Shown here: positions 9,382-18,630 of the stretch, piece after piece | How the letters are laid out: each line of letters begins with the position of its first letter | How positions within the stretch are numbered: position 1 is the first letter of the stretch | DNA from: Micromonospora siamensis | GTDB lineage: Bacteria > Actinomycetota > Actinomycetes > Mycobacteriales > Micromonosporaceae | Direction: 5' to 3' | DNA length: 64,000 nt | Assembly: GCF_900090305.1 (NCBI RefSeq) | Contig: NZ_LT607751.1 | Location: forward strand, 2,852,001-2,916,000 | Translations under genes and position numbers: made by a program | The notes under the pieces: model-generated | Database searches by the model: none | The model's input: only the letters and a program-made list of their open reading frames with translations | What the model was told of the DNA's origin: nothing

Positions 9382-9414
9382 CGTAGCGTCCGTCGAGCGA
9401 TGCGACCGGCCGCC

Positions 9415-9505
9415 AGGCCCGCCGACGCACCGGTCAGGCCGCCGGACCCGCCTGATGCACCGTTCGGGCCGCCGGGCCCGCCCGACGCACCGGCCAGGCC
9501 GCCGC
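9415..9505. repeat. Imperfect tandem repeat, 30-bp unit
   Basis: Two complete units (9436-9465 and 9466-9495), each of the form RGGCCGCCGGRCCCGCCYGA followed by a GCACCG-containing end, are flanked by partial copies on both sides. Units differ at several positions. The repeat lies just beyond the tex stop codon and has no sign of translation. Confidence 0.55.
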
Positions 9506-9517
9506 AGCGGGCCCGGC

Positions 9518-12010
9518 TCAGGCGAGTCCGGCCCGCCGCAGTGCCTCCGCCATCTCGCTGTTGGCCGGCGCGGCCGTGCCCCGGCCCTGGCGCTGCGGGG
9601 ACCCGCCGCGGTCGCCGCCCGCGGTGCCGCCCCGCCCACCGCGTGAGCCCGAGCCGCCCTGCCCGCCGCGCGAGCCGTCCTGCCCGGCCCGGGGGCCACC
9701 GCGCGTGCCGCGGTCGCCGCCGCTCGCGCCGGCCCGGTCACCGCGGGCGGCGGCACCCTGATCCGGCCGGGGGCCGCGCTCGCGGCGACCACCGCCGCCC
9801 TGGGGTCGGCCACCGTCGGCGGGCGTCTCGTCGTCCAGCCGCAGGGTCAGCGAGATCCGCTTACGGGCCGCGTCCACGTCGAGCACCTTGACCCGGACCA
9901 CGTCACCGGACTTCACCACGTCGCGCGGATCCTTCACGAAGGTGTGCGACATCGCCGAGACGTGCACCAGGCCGTCCTGGTGGACGCCCACGTCGACGAA
10001 GGCCCCGAACGCGGCCACGTTGGTCACCACGCCCTCCAGCAGCATGCCCGGTGTCAGGTCGCCGATCTTCTCCACGCCCTCGACGAACGTCGCGGTGCGG
10101 AACTCCGGCCGCGGGTCGCGACCCGGCTTCTCCAGCTCGGCCAGGATGTCGGTGACGGTGGGCAGGCCGAACTTGTCGTCGACGAAGTCGGTGGCCCGCA
10201 GCCCGCGCAGGATCGCCGACCTCCCGATGACCGCGCGCAGGTCCTGCCCGGTGCTGGCCAGGATCCGCCGCACCACCGGGTACGCCTCGGGGTGCACGCT
10301 GGAGGAGTCCAGCGGGTCGTCGCCGCCGGGGATGCGCAGGAAGCCGGCGCACTGCTCGAACGCCTTCGGCCCCAGCCGGGCCACCTTCTTCAGCTCCGAG
10401 CGGGTGCGGAACGGGCCGTTGGCGTCCCGGTGCAGCACGATGTTCTCGGCCAGCCCGGCGCCGATCCCGGAGACCCGGGTGAGCAGCGGCGCGGAGGCGG
10501 TGTTGACGTCCACGCCGACCGCGTTGACGCAGTCCTCGACGACCGCGTCGAGCGACCGGGACAGCTTCACCTCGGACAGGTCGTGCTGGTACTGCCCGAC
10601 GCCGATCGAGCGCGGGTCGATCTTCACCAGCTCGGCGAGCGGGTCCTGGAGGCGCCGGGCGATGGAGACCGCGCCGCGCAGCGAGACGTCCAGCCCGGGC
10701 AGCTCCTGGGAGGCGTACGCGGACGCGGAGTAGACCGACGCCCCGGCCTCGGAGACCATCACCTTGGTCAGCTTCAGCTCCGGGTGCCGCTTGATCAGGT
10801 CGGCGGCGAGCTTGTCGGTCTCCCGGCTGGCGGTGCCGTTGCCGATGGCGACCAGCTCGACGCCGTGCGCGCCGGCCAGCTTCGCCAGGGTGTCGATCGA
10901 GGCGTCCCACTGCCGGCGCGGCTCGTGCGGATAGATCGTGTCGGTGGCCACCACCTTGCCGGTCGCGTCGACCACGGCCACCTTCACCCCGGTGCGCAGG
11001 CCCGGGTCCAGGCCCATCGTGGCCCGGGTGCCGGCTGGCGCGGCGAGCAGCAGGTCGCGCAGGTTGGTGGCGAAGACCCGGACGGCCTCCTCCTCGGCCG
11101 CCTGCCACAGCCGCATCCGCAGGTCGGCGCCGAGGTGGATCAGGATCCGGGTACGCCACGCCCAGCGCACCGTGTCCGCCAGCCACCTGTCGGCCGGCCG
11201 GCCCTGGTCGCTGACGCCGAAGCGCCCGGCGATCGCGGCCTCGTACCGGGTCGGGCCGGTGACCACGGCGTCGGAGTCGCCCTCGGGCTCCGGGTCCATG
11301 GTCAGGTCGAGCACGCCCTCCTTCTCGCCCCGGAGCATGGCCAGGATCCGGTGCGACGGCAGCTTCGGGTACGGCTCGGCGAAGTCGAAGTAGTCGGCGA
11401 ACTTGGCGCCGGCGCTCTCCTGGCCGTCGCGTACCCGGGAGACCAGCCGGCCCCGCGACCACATCTGCTCGCGCAGCGTGCCGATCAGGTCGGCGTCCTC
11501 GGCGAACCGCTCGATCAGGATGTGCCGGGCGCCCTCCAGCGCGGCGGCGGCGTCGGCCACGCCCTTGTCGGCGTCGACGAACCCGGCGGCGGTGCCCCGG
11601 GGGTCCTGCGTCGGGTCGGTGAGCAGGGTGTCCGCGAGCGGCTCCAGCCCGGCCTCGCGGGCGATCTGCGCCCGGGTCCGCCGCTTGGGCTTGTACGGAA
11701 GGTAGATGTCCTCCAGCCGGGACTTCGAGTCGGCCGCCATGATCTGCGCTTCCAGGGCCTCGTCGAGCTTGCCCTGGCCGCGGATCGACTCCAGCACCGC
11801 GGCCCGCCGCTCGTCCAGCTCGCGCAGGTAGCGCAGCCGCTCCTCGAGGGTGCGCAGTTGCGCGTCGTCGAGCAGGCCGGTGGCCTCCTTGCGGTAGCGG
11901 GCGATGAACGGCACGGTGGCGCCGCCGTCGAGCAGCTCCACGGCCGCCCGCACCTGGCGTTCGGCGACGCCGAGCTCGTCGGCGATGCGCTGGTGAACAG
12001 ACTGGGTCAC
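9518..12010 (-). CDS. tex: Tex-family S1 RNA-binding protein with RGG-rich tail
   Basis: An 830-residue Tex protein, a nucleic-acid-binding factor linked to transcription. In order it has the Tex N-terminal helical domain, a YqgF-like RNase H fold ([18 protein letters not shown]), helix-hairpin-helix segments and a C-terminal S1 domain at about 651-725 ([20 protein letters not shown]). Beyond it, residues about 730-820 are a Gly-Arg-rich RGG-type tail, longer than in the E. coli protein of about 770 residues; the last few ([11 protein letters not shown]) are conserved-looking again. I chose GTG at 12010, giving [14 protein letters not shown] as in other Tex proteins; longer frames would run into dgt. 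It diverges from dgt across 109 bases. Confidence 0.93.
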   Translation of the reverse strand: MTQSVHQRIADELGVAERQVRAAVELLDGGATVPFIARYRKEATGLLDDAQLRTLEERLRYLRELDERRAAVLESIRGQGKLDEALEAQIMAADSKSRLEDIYLPYKPKRRTRAQIAREAGLEPLADTLLTDPTQDPRGTAAGFVDADKGVADAAAALEGARHILIERFAEDADLIGTLREQMWSRGRLVSRVRDGQESAGAKFADYFDFAEPYPKLPSHRILAMLRGEKEGVLDLTMDPEPEGDSDAVVTGPTRYEAAIAGRFGVSDQGRPADRWLADTVRWAWRTRILIHLGADLRMRLWQAAEEEAVRVFATNLRDLLLAAPAGTRATMGLDPGLRTGVKVAVVDATGKVVATDTIYPHEPRRQWDASIDTLAKLAGAHGVELVAIGNGTASRETDKLAADLIKRHPELKLTKVMVSEAGASVYSASAYASQELPGLDVSLRGAVSIARRLQDPLAELVKIDPRSIGVGQYQHDLSEVKLSRSLDAVVEDCVNAVGVDVNTASAPLLTRVSGIGAGLAENIVLHRDANGPFRTRSELKKVARLGPKAFEQCAGFLRIPGGDDPLDSSSVHPEAYPVVRRILASTGQDLRAVIGRSAILRGLRATDFVDDKFGLPTVTDILAELEKPGRDPRPEFRTATFVEGVEKIGDLTPGMLLEGVVTNVAAFGAFVDVGVHQDGLVHVSAMSHTFVKDPRDVVKSGDVVRVKVLDVDAARKRISLTLRLDDETPADGGRPQGGGGRRERGPRPDQGAAARGDRAGASGGDRGTRGGPRAGQDGSRGGQGGSGSRGGRGGTAGGDRGGSPQRQGRGTAAPANSEMAEALRRAGLA

Positions 12011-12106
12011 GATCTTGATCCGCCTTCGCTCTGGGTTCCGTGCCCGATTCTGCCGCCCCCCGCCGCCGCGCGGGGAAGGGCCCCTTCCAGACGCCTCCCG
12101 TCCGGC

Positions 12107-12119
12107 TATCGTGGCGATC
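12107..12119 (+). promoter_or_regulatory. Leaderless -10 element before dgt
   Basis: TATCGT at 12107-12112 ends seven bases before the dgt ATG, and no Shine-Dalgarno sequence lies in between. TAnnnT six to nine bases before a start codon is the usual layout of leaderless actinobacterial transcripts. Confidence 0.45.
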
Positions 12120-13631
12120 ATGGAACAACCTGCGGATCCGCGGGCCCGACGGCTCTTCGGCGGCAGCGCCCGGGCGCTCGGCGACCTCGCCACCGGCCCG
12201 TTCCGCGCCGACCGGGACCGGATCGTCGGGTCACCCTTCTTCGCCCGCCTCAACGGTGTCACCCAGGTGATCAGCCCGGGTGGCTCGGGCCTGCTGGTGC
12301 ACAACCGGCTCACCCACAGCCTCAAGGTGGCGCAGGTGGCCCGGGCCATCGCCGAACGACTCACCGCCGACGAGCAGGTACGCGCCGTCCTGGAGAAGCT
12401 GGGCGGCTGCGACCCCGACGTGGTGGAGGCGGCGGCCCTCGCCCACGATCTGGGGCATCCGCCCTTCGGGCACCTGGGGGAGCGGGTCCTGGACCGGCTG
12501 GCCCGGCAGCGGCTCGGGCTCACCGACGGGTTCGAGGGCAACGCGCAGTCGTACCGGATCGTCACCAGCACCGAGATCCGCGGCGCGGCCACCACCGGGC
12601 TCGACCTCACCGCCGCGGTCCGCGCGGCGATGCTGAAGTACCCGTGGACCCGGCTGGATCACCCGGACCCGCACCCGCGCACCATGGACCCGCCGCCCCG
12701 TGGCGCGACCCCGCCGCCGGACGACCCGGAGAGCGGCTCGTCGAAGTTCGGGGCGTACCGCACCGAGCTGGACGACCTGCGGCAGGCCCGGGAGCCGTTC
12801 GCCGGGCGGATCGCCGACTGGCAGCAGACCGTCGAGGCGTCGATCATGGACACCGCCGACGACATCGCGTACGCCATCCACGACGTGGAGGACTTCTACC
12901 GGGTCGGGGTGCTCCAGCAGGGTGCGGTGGCGGCCGAGCTGATGGCCTGGCAGCGCGACGTCGGGCACCTCCGCACCGCCACCGACGGTGGCCTGGACTC
13001 CGGTGGCCGGCGGCCGGGCGCGGCGATCGAACGGCTGCGCCGCCAGCTGCACCGCAAGGACGCCTGGATCGCCGACGACGAGGCGTTCGCCGCCGCCGTG
13101 GAACACGTCCGGCAGGAGCTGGTCGAGGGGCTACTCGCCTCGCCGTTCGACGGCTCGATCGAGGCCGAGCAGTACGTGGCCCGCTTCTCCGCCCGCTGGT
13201 CCACCCGGTTCGTCGAGTCGATCCGGGTGACCACCGATCCGAACGTCCGCTCCGGGCACGTGCTGCTGGCCGACGCCCAGTGGCACGAGGTGCAGGTGCT
13301 CAAGTTCGTCCACCACCGGTTCGTGCTGGCCCGCCCCGACCTGGCCCTGCACCAGCGCGGTCAGGCCCGGCTGCTCGGCACCCTGGTCGAGGCGCTCTGG
13401 GAGTGGCTGCTGGACCCGGAGGAGTCGTCCCGGCTGCCGCGCCGGCTGCACGACCTGGTGGAGCTGGCCGAGGCGGAGCTGCACCCGCGTACCCCGGACC
13501 GGATCGGCAAGGCCCGCGGACGGGCCATCGTCGACTTCGTCGCCCAGCTCACCGACGGGCAGGCGGTGGCCATGCAGGACGCTTTGTCGGGGCGCTCCGG
13601 CGCCCTCTGGACCGACGCCTTCGTGCTCTGA
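12120..13631 (+). CDS. dgt: Deoxyguanosinetriphosphate triphosphohydrolase-like protein
   Basis: A 503-residue HD-domain dNTP triphosphohydrolase that would cleave dGTP or other dNTPs to the nucleoside and triphosphate. [15 protein letters not shown] (metal ligand His at about 66), [18 protein letters not shown] (HD pair at about 109-110) and [18 protein letters not shown] further on form the complete metal site. An insertion of about 40 Pro-rich residues near 185-210 is not typical of the shorter family members. The ATG at 12120 was chosen because [14 protein letters not shown] matches the normal N-terminus and a leaderless-type -10 sits just before it. Confidence 0.92.
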   Translation: MEQPADPRARRLFGGSARALGDLATGPFRADRDRIVGSPFFARLNGVTQVISPGGSGLLVHNRLTHSLKVAQVARAIAERLTADEQVRAVLEKLGGCDPDVVEAAALAHDLGHPPFGHLGERVLDRLARQRLGLTDGFEGNAQSYRIVTSTEIRGAATTGLDLTAAVRAAMLKYPWTRLDHPDPHPRTMDPPPRGATPPPDDPESGSSKFGAYRTELDDLRQAREPFAGRIADWQQTVEASIMDTADDIAYAIHDVEDFYRVGVLQQGAVAAELMAWQRDVGHLRTATDGGLDSGGRRPGAAIERLRRQLHRKDAWIADDEAFAAAVEHVRQELVEGLLASPFDGSIEAEQYVARFSARWSTRFVESIRVTTDPNVRSGHVLLADAQWHEVQVLKFVHHRFVLARPDLALHQRGQARLLGTLVEALWEWLLDPEESSRLPRRLHDLVELAEAELHPRTPDRIGKARGRAIVDFVAQLTDGQAVAMQDALSGRSGALWTDAFVL

Positions 13632-13829
13632 CCGTCATCAAGTTCGGGCTTTCGAGAGTCGGCCGGCAACTCCGGCTGCCCTGGCTCGTTCACCGAGTGG
13701 AGGGCCGGGGCGCGGCAATCTAGGGCCCTGAACAGCCGCATGCGAGGGCGAGCCGACAGAACGGGGAATACCAGTGCAGATCGTCACCGCTCGGACCGGC
13801 CTGCCTTGATCGACCAAAACAGCGGTGGT

Positions 13830-15290
13830 ATGACGAGGACGACGAGTGGAGCAGCGGCACCCCGCCCGGCTTCGCAAACAGGTCCGGCCGGGGGCGGACG
13901 ACGCTTGCGCGCTCTGCAGAACCTGCTGCCGATCGCCGCCGGAGAGCGGCGTGTCCTCGTCAACGTGCTGACCGCGGTGGCCGGCAAAGGGATTGGCTTC
14001 CTTGCCCCACTGATCATCACGCCGGTGGCCTTCACCTACATGGGCGCCGAGCGGTACGGGCTCTGGATGGCGGTCACGGCACTGACCGGCATGGGAGTGT
14101 TCGCCGATCTTGGGCTGAGCGACGGGTTGCTCACTCGGCTGAGTTACCACGCCCGGACGGATCAGGAGAAGGCGCGGGAGATCGCCAGTGCCTACACCGT
14201 CCTCGGGGCGAGCGCGCTCGTGCTGCTGGCGATCGTGGCGCTGGCTAGCCGCACCGTTCCGTGGGCGGAACTGCTCGGTGTCGACGATCCCCGGCTGGCG
14301 GGCCAAGTGCCGATGCTGGTTCTCATCTGCTTCGGTCTCCTCGCCGCCAACGTTCCGTTGACCATAATTCATCGCATCCAGTACGCCCAGGGAAAGGCCG
14401 CGCTGAGTAACGGCTGGCAGGCCTTGAGTGCCGTCGTGTCAGGCCTGGCCGTCCTGGCCGGCGTAGCTATGGATCTGGGGTATGTCGTCGTCGTCGCGGT
14501 AGCGGTCGCGGCCATACCGTTGATGAATCTTATTAACACATTTCTCTACTTCGCTGTCTGGAACAGGCCTCTCCGGCCGCGGCTGGCGAATGCCGACCGG
14601 AATGCGGCCCGCAGGCTCCTGAGGCTGGGCCTGAAATTCTGTCTCCTCTCGCTGCTCTGGTCAATCGCCCTCAACGTCGACAGTCCGTTGATCGCGCGAA
14701 CGCTTGGCCTCGCCGCCGCAGGCGCATACGTTGTCGTCGCTAAGCTCTTCGCTCTGCTGAACGTGTTTGTCACCGTCATGAACCTGGCCATCTGGCCCGC
14801 CGTCGGCGGCGCGTTGGCTCGAGGTGATGTCGCACGGGTCCGTCGCGGCATTCGTCACATGATCCTCCTTTACACTTTCGGCGTCGGCGGTGCCGGGCTG
14901 CTGCTGGTCGTCTTTGGGCGAGACCTTCTGCGTGTCTGGGTGAGCGCGGTGGACGATTCCTCGGTTCCCCTGCCGTTGTTGGGTGGACTGGCTCTCTGGG
15001 CGGTTGTCTCGGCGATGGTTACGCCGCTCTTCGTCGTGCAGACCGCTACCGGGATGATGAAACATCAAATCCGTGGTTGGGCGGGCTTCCTGGTCCTGTC
15101 GATCGTCTTGAAGTATCTCCTGTTGCGACATATCGGGGTCGTCGGCATTCCTGCGGGAGCCTGTCTCGCCTACTTGGTTGTCATGTGGCCGTCCGCCGTG
15201 GTCGGTTACGCGCAGGCTGTCCGCTCGGTTCAGGGGGAGAGGGTCGGGCCGCACGGTACCGTGGCCGGTGCCGAGCGGCTGTCGGTGTAG
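13830..15290 (+). CDS. Wzx-like polysaccharide flippase (MATE/MOP superfamily)
   Basis: A 486-residue polytopic membrane protein with about 12-14 hydrophobic segments beginning near residue 35 after a cytoplasmic Ala/Pro/Gly-rich leader. FLAPLIITPVAFTYMGAERYGLWM is the classic N-terminal helix and loop of polysaccharide-biosynthesis flippases, which turn undecaprenyl-linked repeats to the outer face. I preferred the ATG at 13830; an in-frame ATG at 13740 would add 30 residues of unlikely composition. Codon use is visibly more relaxed (more A/T third positions, e.g. around 14521-14560) than in dgt upstream, which suggests separate acquisition with the glycan genes. Confidence 0.85.
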   Translation: MTRTTSGAAAPRPASQTGPAGGGRRLRALQNLLPIAAGERRVLVNVLTAVAGKGIGFLAPLIITPVAFTYMGAERYGLWMAVTALTGMGVFADLGLSDGLLTRLSYHARTDQEKAREIASAYTVLGASALVLLAIVALASRTVPWAELLGVDDPRLAGQVPMLVLICFGLLAANVPLTIIHRIQYAQGKAALSNGWQALSAVVSGLAVLAGVAMDLGYVVVVAVAVAAIPLMNLINTFLYFAVWNRPLRPRLANADRNAARRLLRLGLKFCLLSLLWSIALNVDSPLIARTLGLAAAGAYVVVAKLFALLNVFVTVMNLAIWPAVGGALARGDVARVRRGIRHMILLYTFGVGGAGLLLVVFGRDLLRVWVSAVDDSSVPLPLLGGLALWAVVSAMVTPLFVVQTATGMMKHQIRGWAGFLVLSIVLKYLLLRHIGVVGIPAGACLAYLVVMWPSAVVGYAQAVRSVQGERVGPHGTVAGAERLSV

Positions 15291-15415
15291 CTGCCCTCCC
15301 TTCCCTCGCGGCAGTGACTGTCAAGGCGTGCCATTTTTTCTTTTAGGCAGTTATTGTGGCTTATTCGTCATAGTCTGTCTGATACCTGCACCGCATCAAC
15401 GGAGGATTGGGATCC
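15291..15415 (+). promoter_or_regulatory. AT-rich leader before the second glycan glycosyltransferase
   Basis: The 125 bases between the flippase and the next glycosyltransferase contain a pyrimidine-rich run near 15333-15346 and an A/T-rich stretch to about 15385, unusual in this genome. GGAGG at 15401-15405 lies ten bases before the chosen ATG. The region probably carries a promoter of its own, but no single -10/-35 pair is certain. Confidence 0.35.
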
Positions 15416-16585
15416 ATGCTGCATCAGCGATACCTGACGGAGGCGACGGCTGCTCATCCGATGCGGCACGCCGCTACTCCGACGCGCCGGGTGTTGAGAG
15501 TTGTGGCACCGATGAATTTCGGAGGGACCGAGCAGTGTGTGGCCGATCTGCTGCCACGCATCGCCAGCGCTGGCGTGGTGACCGACTTCGTGACGCTAAG
15601 CAGCGAGATCGGCCAGGGCCCGCTGGCCGAGGCGGCCCGACAACAGGGGGGAAGGGTGTGGCCGGTCGCGCTCGACAGGCGGTTTAGCGTCACCCTTCTG
15701 CGTCTGCTGCGGCAGGTCCGTCCGGATGTGGTGCACTCCGACTGCGGTAACTTCTCCGGACTGATCCTCACACTCGCGGCGGCCGCGGGGGTGTCCACCC
15801 GGATCGCACATTTCCGGGGTGACGACAACCACCGCCGTCGTCTACATCAGCGCGCCAAGCGCGCAGTGCTTCGACGACTCGTCCATGCGGCGGCCACAGA
15901 CATCATCGGGGTGTCACCGAGTGCGCTGACGTGCGCATATAGGCCCTCCTGGCAGGCCGATCCACGCTGCCAGGTCGTGCTCGAGGGGTTGGACCTGGAC
16001 CGGCTGATGCGGCCCTCGGATTTCGACGTCAGGCAGGCTATCGGTGCGCTACCCGGCGAGCTGATCTGCCTGACGGTGGCTCGTTCATCCCCGCAGAAGC
16101 GTAGATGGCTGTTGCCGCCGGCGATCGCGGCACTGGGCGCCCGGGGAGTGAGAGCGCACTGCGTCATCGTCGGGCCCCTTTGGGGTCCAGATGACGAGCG
16201 GGTACGCCAGGTCGCAGCCGAATGCGGCGTGGCGGATCGGGTGCATCTGTTGGGAGCCCGCAACGACATCGGTAGCCTGCACCGGCAGGCGGACGTGTTT
16301 CTCCATCCGTCGAATCTGGAGGGACTGCCAGGCGCGGTGCTGGAGGGCGTGGCGCTGGGAACACCGACGGTTGCCACTGACCTTCCCGGCGTTCACTTCA
16401 TCGCGGAGCGCCTTCCGGGTCTGACGATCGTCGACTTGGACGAGTCTCCCTCCGGCTGGGCGGCAGCCGTCCTGAAGGCGGTCTCACGGCCCATTGATCG
16501 GCCGGCGGCGATGGAACGCTTCCGCGCCAGCATCTTCTCCGCTGATGCGGCGGCCGCCACCTATGTGGACATCTATCGTCGCTGA
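15416..16585 (+). CDS. Family 4 glycosyltransferase
   Basis: A 389-residue GT-B glycosyltransferase. LRVVAPMNFGGTEQCVADLL near the N-terminus is the acceptor-side glycine loop of the GT4 family, LICLTVARSSPQKRRWLLPPAI opens the donor domain, and HPSNLEGLPGAVLEGVALGTP holds the E-x7-E-type motif. I chose the ATG at 15416; a TTG nine bases earlier is too close to the GGAGG site. It follows the flippase on the same strand and converges on the acyltransferase with only nine bases between stops. Donor and acceptor sugars are unknown. Confidence 0.87.
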   Translation: MLHQRYLTEATAAHPMRHAATPTRRVLRVVAPMNFGGTEQCVADLLPRIASAGVVTDFVTLSSEIGQGPLAEAARQQGGRVWPVALDRRFSVTLLRLLRQVRPDVVHSDCGNFSGLILTLAAAAGVSTRIAHFRGDDNHRRRLHQRAKRAVLRRLVHAAATDIIGVSPSALTCAYRPSWQADPRCQVVLEGLDLDRLMRPSDFDVRQAIGALPGELICLTVARSSPQKRRWLLPPAIAALGARGVRAHCVIVGPLWGPDDERVRQVAAECGVADRVHLLGARNDIGSLHRQADVFLHPSNLEGLPGAVLEGVALGTPTVATDLPGVHFIAERLPGLTIVDLDESPSGWAAAVLKAVSRPIDRPAAMERFRASIFSADAAAATYVDIYRR

Positions 16586-16594
16586 GCGTCGGGG

Positions 16595-17239
16595 TCAGCG
16601 CGCCGGTACGCCCTTCACCGCCGTGCCGGCCGGCACGTCCCGGGTCACGCACGCGCCGGCACCCACCGTCGCCTCGGCACCTATCCGCCGGCCGGGCAGC
16701 ACCACCGCACCCGCACCCACGAGGGCGGCCCGGCCCAACCGGCAGTCGCCGGACACGGTCGCCATGGGGTGCAGCGAGACGAAGTCGTCGGCCACACAGT
16801 CGTGCGCCAGGGTCGCGTTCTGGTTGACGTGTACGTGCCGGCCGACCACGACGTTCGTGGTGATCCGGGCACCGGCGAAGACCACCAGCCCTTCGGCCGA
16901 GACGAGGTCTCCGCCGACGGTGGCGTCCGGGTGCACCAGCGTGGCGTACGGCAGGTCGGCGGTGTCGGCACGGAAGGCGACCACCCGGCGGGCGCGCGGA
17001 TCGCCGATGCCGAGCACCACGTGGGTGGCGCGGGGCAGTTCCCCCAACGTGCCCAGCGGACCGAGCCAGGACATCCCGAGAGCCTGGACCCGTTTGCGGT
17101 TGACCTCGGAGGGAGCGTCGTCCACGAAACCGAGCAGACGCCACGGTGTTGCGTCGGTGACTCGGTTCGCGGCGCGTACCAGCTCCGCGATCTCACGGCC
17201 GTGGCCGCCGCAGCCGACGATGACGAGATCCACGGTCAT
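16595..17239 (-). CDS. NeuD/PglD-like sugar O/N-acyltransferase
   Basis: A 214-residue protein of the NeuD family. VDLVIVGCGGHGREIAEL at 3-20 is the N-terminal Rossmann motif that binds the sugar nucleotide. The C-terminal half (from about 105) is a left-handed beta-helix of hexapeptide repeats (VHPDATVGGD, ARITTNVVVG, HVNQNATLAHD) with the catalytic His in the NATLAHD segment, and ends with DVPAGTAVKGVPAR. GGAGGGGCAC directly precedes the ATG at 17239. PglD uses acetyl-CoA to N-acetylate a UDP-4-amino sugar, the product expected of the DegT aminotransferase at 5.7 kb; a sialic-acid O-acetylation role as for NeuD is the alternative. Confidence 0.87.
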   Translation of the reverse strand: MTVDLVIVGCGGHGREIAELVRAANRVTDATPWRLLGFVDDAPSEVNRKRVQALGMSWLGPLGTLGELPRATHVVLGIGDPRARRVVAFRADTADLPYATLVHPDATVGGDLVSAEGLVVFAGARITTNVVVGRHVHVNQNATLAHDCVADDFVSLHPMATVSGDCRLGRAALVGAGAVVLPGRRIGAEATVGAGACVTRDVPAGTAVKGVPAR

Positions 17240-17342
17240 GGTGCCCCTCCGATTCCGGCTGCCAGCACCCAAACTATCCACGAACGGGACACCGAGGTTA
17301 TGGCTGCTGCCGGACCTCTTCGGGCGGGCGGCTTCGGCGGGG

Positions 17343-18485
17343 TCAGGCGATCGACTGCCACCAACCGTCGACCGCCGGCGGGTCGTCCACCACCACCCGC
17401 TCACCCGGTCGGGGCACCGCCAGCCGGACGTCGCGCGCCTTGGCCTCCGCCCAGAGCCGGTCCACCGGCTCCGCCCAGTCGTGCAGGGCCAGGTTGAAGG
17501 TGGCCCAGTGCACCGGGACGAAGAGCCCGCCCCGCAGGTCGAGGTGGGCGGCGACCGCCTCCTCGGGGAACATGTGGATGGTCGGCCACGCCCGGTCGTA
17601 CGCGCCGATCTGCATCAGCGTGACGTCGAACGGGCCGTGCTCGGCGCCGATCTCGGCGTACCCGTCGAAGTAGCCGGAGTCGCCGGTGTAGAAGACCTTC
17701 CGGTGCGCCCCGGCCACCACCCACGAGCTCCACAGCGTGCCGTCGCGGCGCAGGCCGCGGCCGGAGAAGTGCTGGGCGGGAGTGGCGGTGATCGTCAACC
17801 CGTCCAGCCGGTGGCTCTCCGACCAGTCCAGCTCGATGATCCGCTCCGCCGGCACCCCCCACCGGTCCAGGTGCGCGCCCACCCCCAGCGGCACCAGGAA
17901 GGGCGCCGACTGGTGGGCGACCAGGCCCTGGACCGTGGCCATGTCGAGGTGGTCGTAGTGGTCGTGGGAGATCAGCACCGCGTCGACCGGCGGCAGCTCC
18001 TCGAGGCGGACCGGGGGCTGGTGGATACGGCGGGGGCCGACCGCCGCCGAGGGGGAGCAGCGCTCGCTCCACACCGGGTCGATCAGCACCCGGCGTCCCT
18101 CGATCTCGATCAGCGCCGAGGCGTGGCCGTACCAGACGATGCTCAGCTCACGGTCGCTGTCGTCGGCCGGCGCGCCGGCCGGGCGCAGCAGCGGCACGGC
18201 CGCGGTGGGCCGCCGCTTCTGCTTGCCGAAGATCAGCTCCCGGAGCACGTTGCGGCCCGGGTCGGCCACCATCGTGCGGGTGTCGGCGCGGTTGTGGAAG
18301 GTGCCGTCGCGGAACCGGGGGGAGCGGGCCGCCCGTTCCGCCCGGGCGCCGGCGAGCCGCCCGCCGAGCTGGGCCGGCACGTCCCGCGCCGTCCAGGCCA
18401 GGCCCGCCACCGCGGCCAGCCCCGCCATCCGCCACAGCCGCCCGCCGAGTGCCCGCTCGACCGTCCGTTCCGCTTCCGCGCCCAT
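17343..18485 (-). CDS. Metallo-beta-lactamase fold hydrolase, NAPE-PLD/UlaG-like
   Basis: A 380-residue hydrolase. The metal motif HDHYDHLD is at 174-181, preceded by the IVWYGHASALIEIEG strand typical of the NAPE-PLD/UlaG group; further ligands are likely in AQHFSGRG, FYTGDSGY and FVPVHWATF. Residues about 19-32 form one hydrophobic stretch, so it may be anchored to the membrane at its N-terminus. The substrate is unknown; relatives act on phosphodiesters or lactones. The gene stands alone, with 103 bases to the acyltransferase and 145 bases to the SDR gene. Confidence 0.85.
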   Translation of the reverse strand: MGAEAERTVERALGGRLWRMAGLAAVAGLAWTARDVPAQLGGRLAGARAERAARSPRFRDGTFHNRADTRTMVADPGRNVLRELIFGKQKRRPTAAVPLLRPAGAPADDSDRELSIVWYGHASALIEIEGRRVLIDPVWSERCSPSAAVGPRRIHQPPVRLEELPPVDAVLISHDHYDHLDMATVQGLVAHQSAPFLVPLGVGAHLDRWGVPAERIIELDWSESHRLDGLTITATPAQHFSGRGLRRDGTLWSSWVVAGAHRKVFYTGDSGYFDGYAEIGAEHGPFDVTLMQIGAYDRAWPTIHMFPEEAVAAHLDLRGGLFVPVHWATFNLALHDWAEPVDRLWAEAKARDVRLAVPRPGERVVVDDPPAVDGWWQSIA

Positions 18486-18630
18486 TCCGCCGCCCTCTCC
18501 GCCGTGTCCCGCCGTACACGGTAGTCACCCGGGGCCCGGCCCGCCCGTGAGCGGGGCCCGCCGGTCCCGCGGCCGGCCCCGGCGCCCACCGGCGGGCCCC
18601 GCGGAAAGCCGGACCCGCGCGGTACGCCGG

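Larger units (their letters stand above)
9190..9517. other. Intergenic region with a long hairpin and a degenerate 30-bp repeat
   Basis: No gene is supported here. Two structures fill the space: a 23-bp-arm inverted repeat at 9330-9381, listed separately, and a run of imperfect 30-bp units at about 9415-9505 built on GGCCGCCGG..CCGCC..GCACCG. The repeats read as Pro-rich peptide in either direction but lack a start and ribosome site, so I treat them as noncoding low-complexity DNA downstream of tex. Confidence 0.5.

Noticed and set aside
9944..12010. Very long frames opposite tex
   Set aside because: They are antisense shadows caused by GC-rich codon structure; tex on the minus strand has clear domains and the opposing products are repetitive Arg/Pro/Gly/Ala strings.
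13740..13829. Upstream in-frame ATG extending the flippase by 30 residues
   Set aside because: The added residues are polar and Arg/Asp-rich, unlike the normal cytoplasmic leader, and the region more likely holds the promoter.
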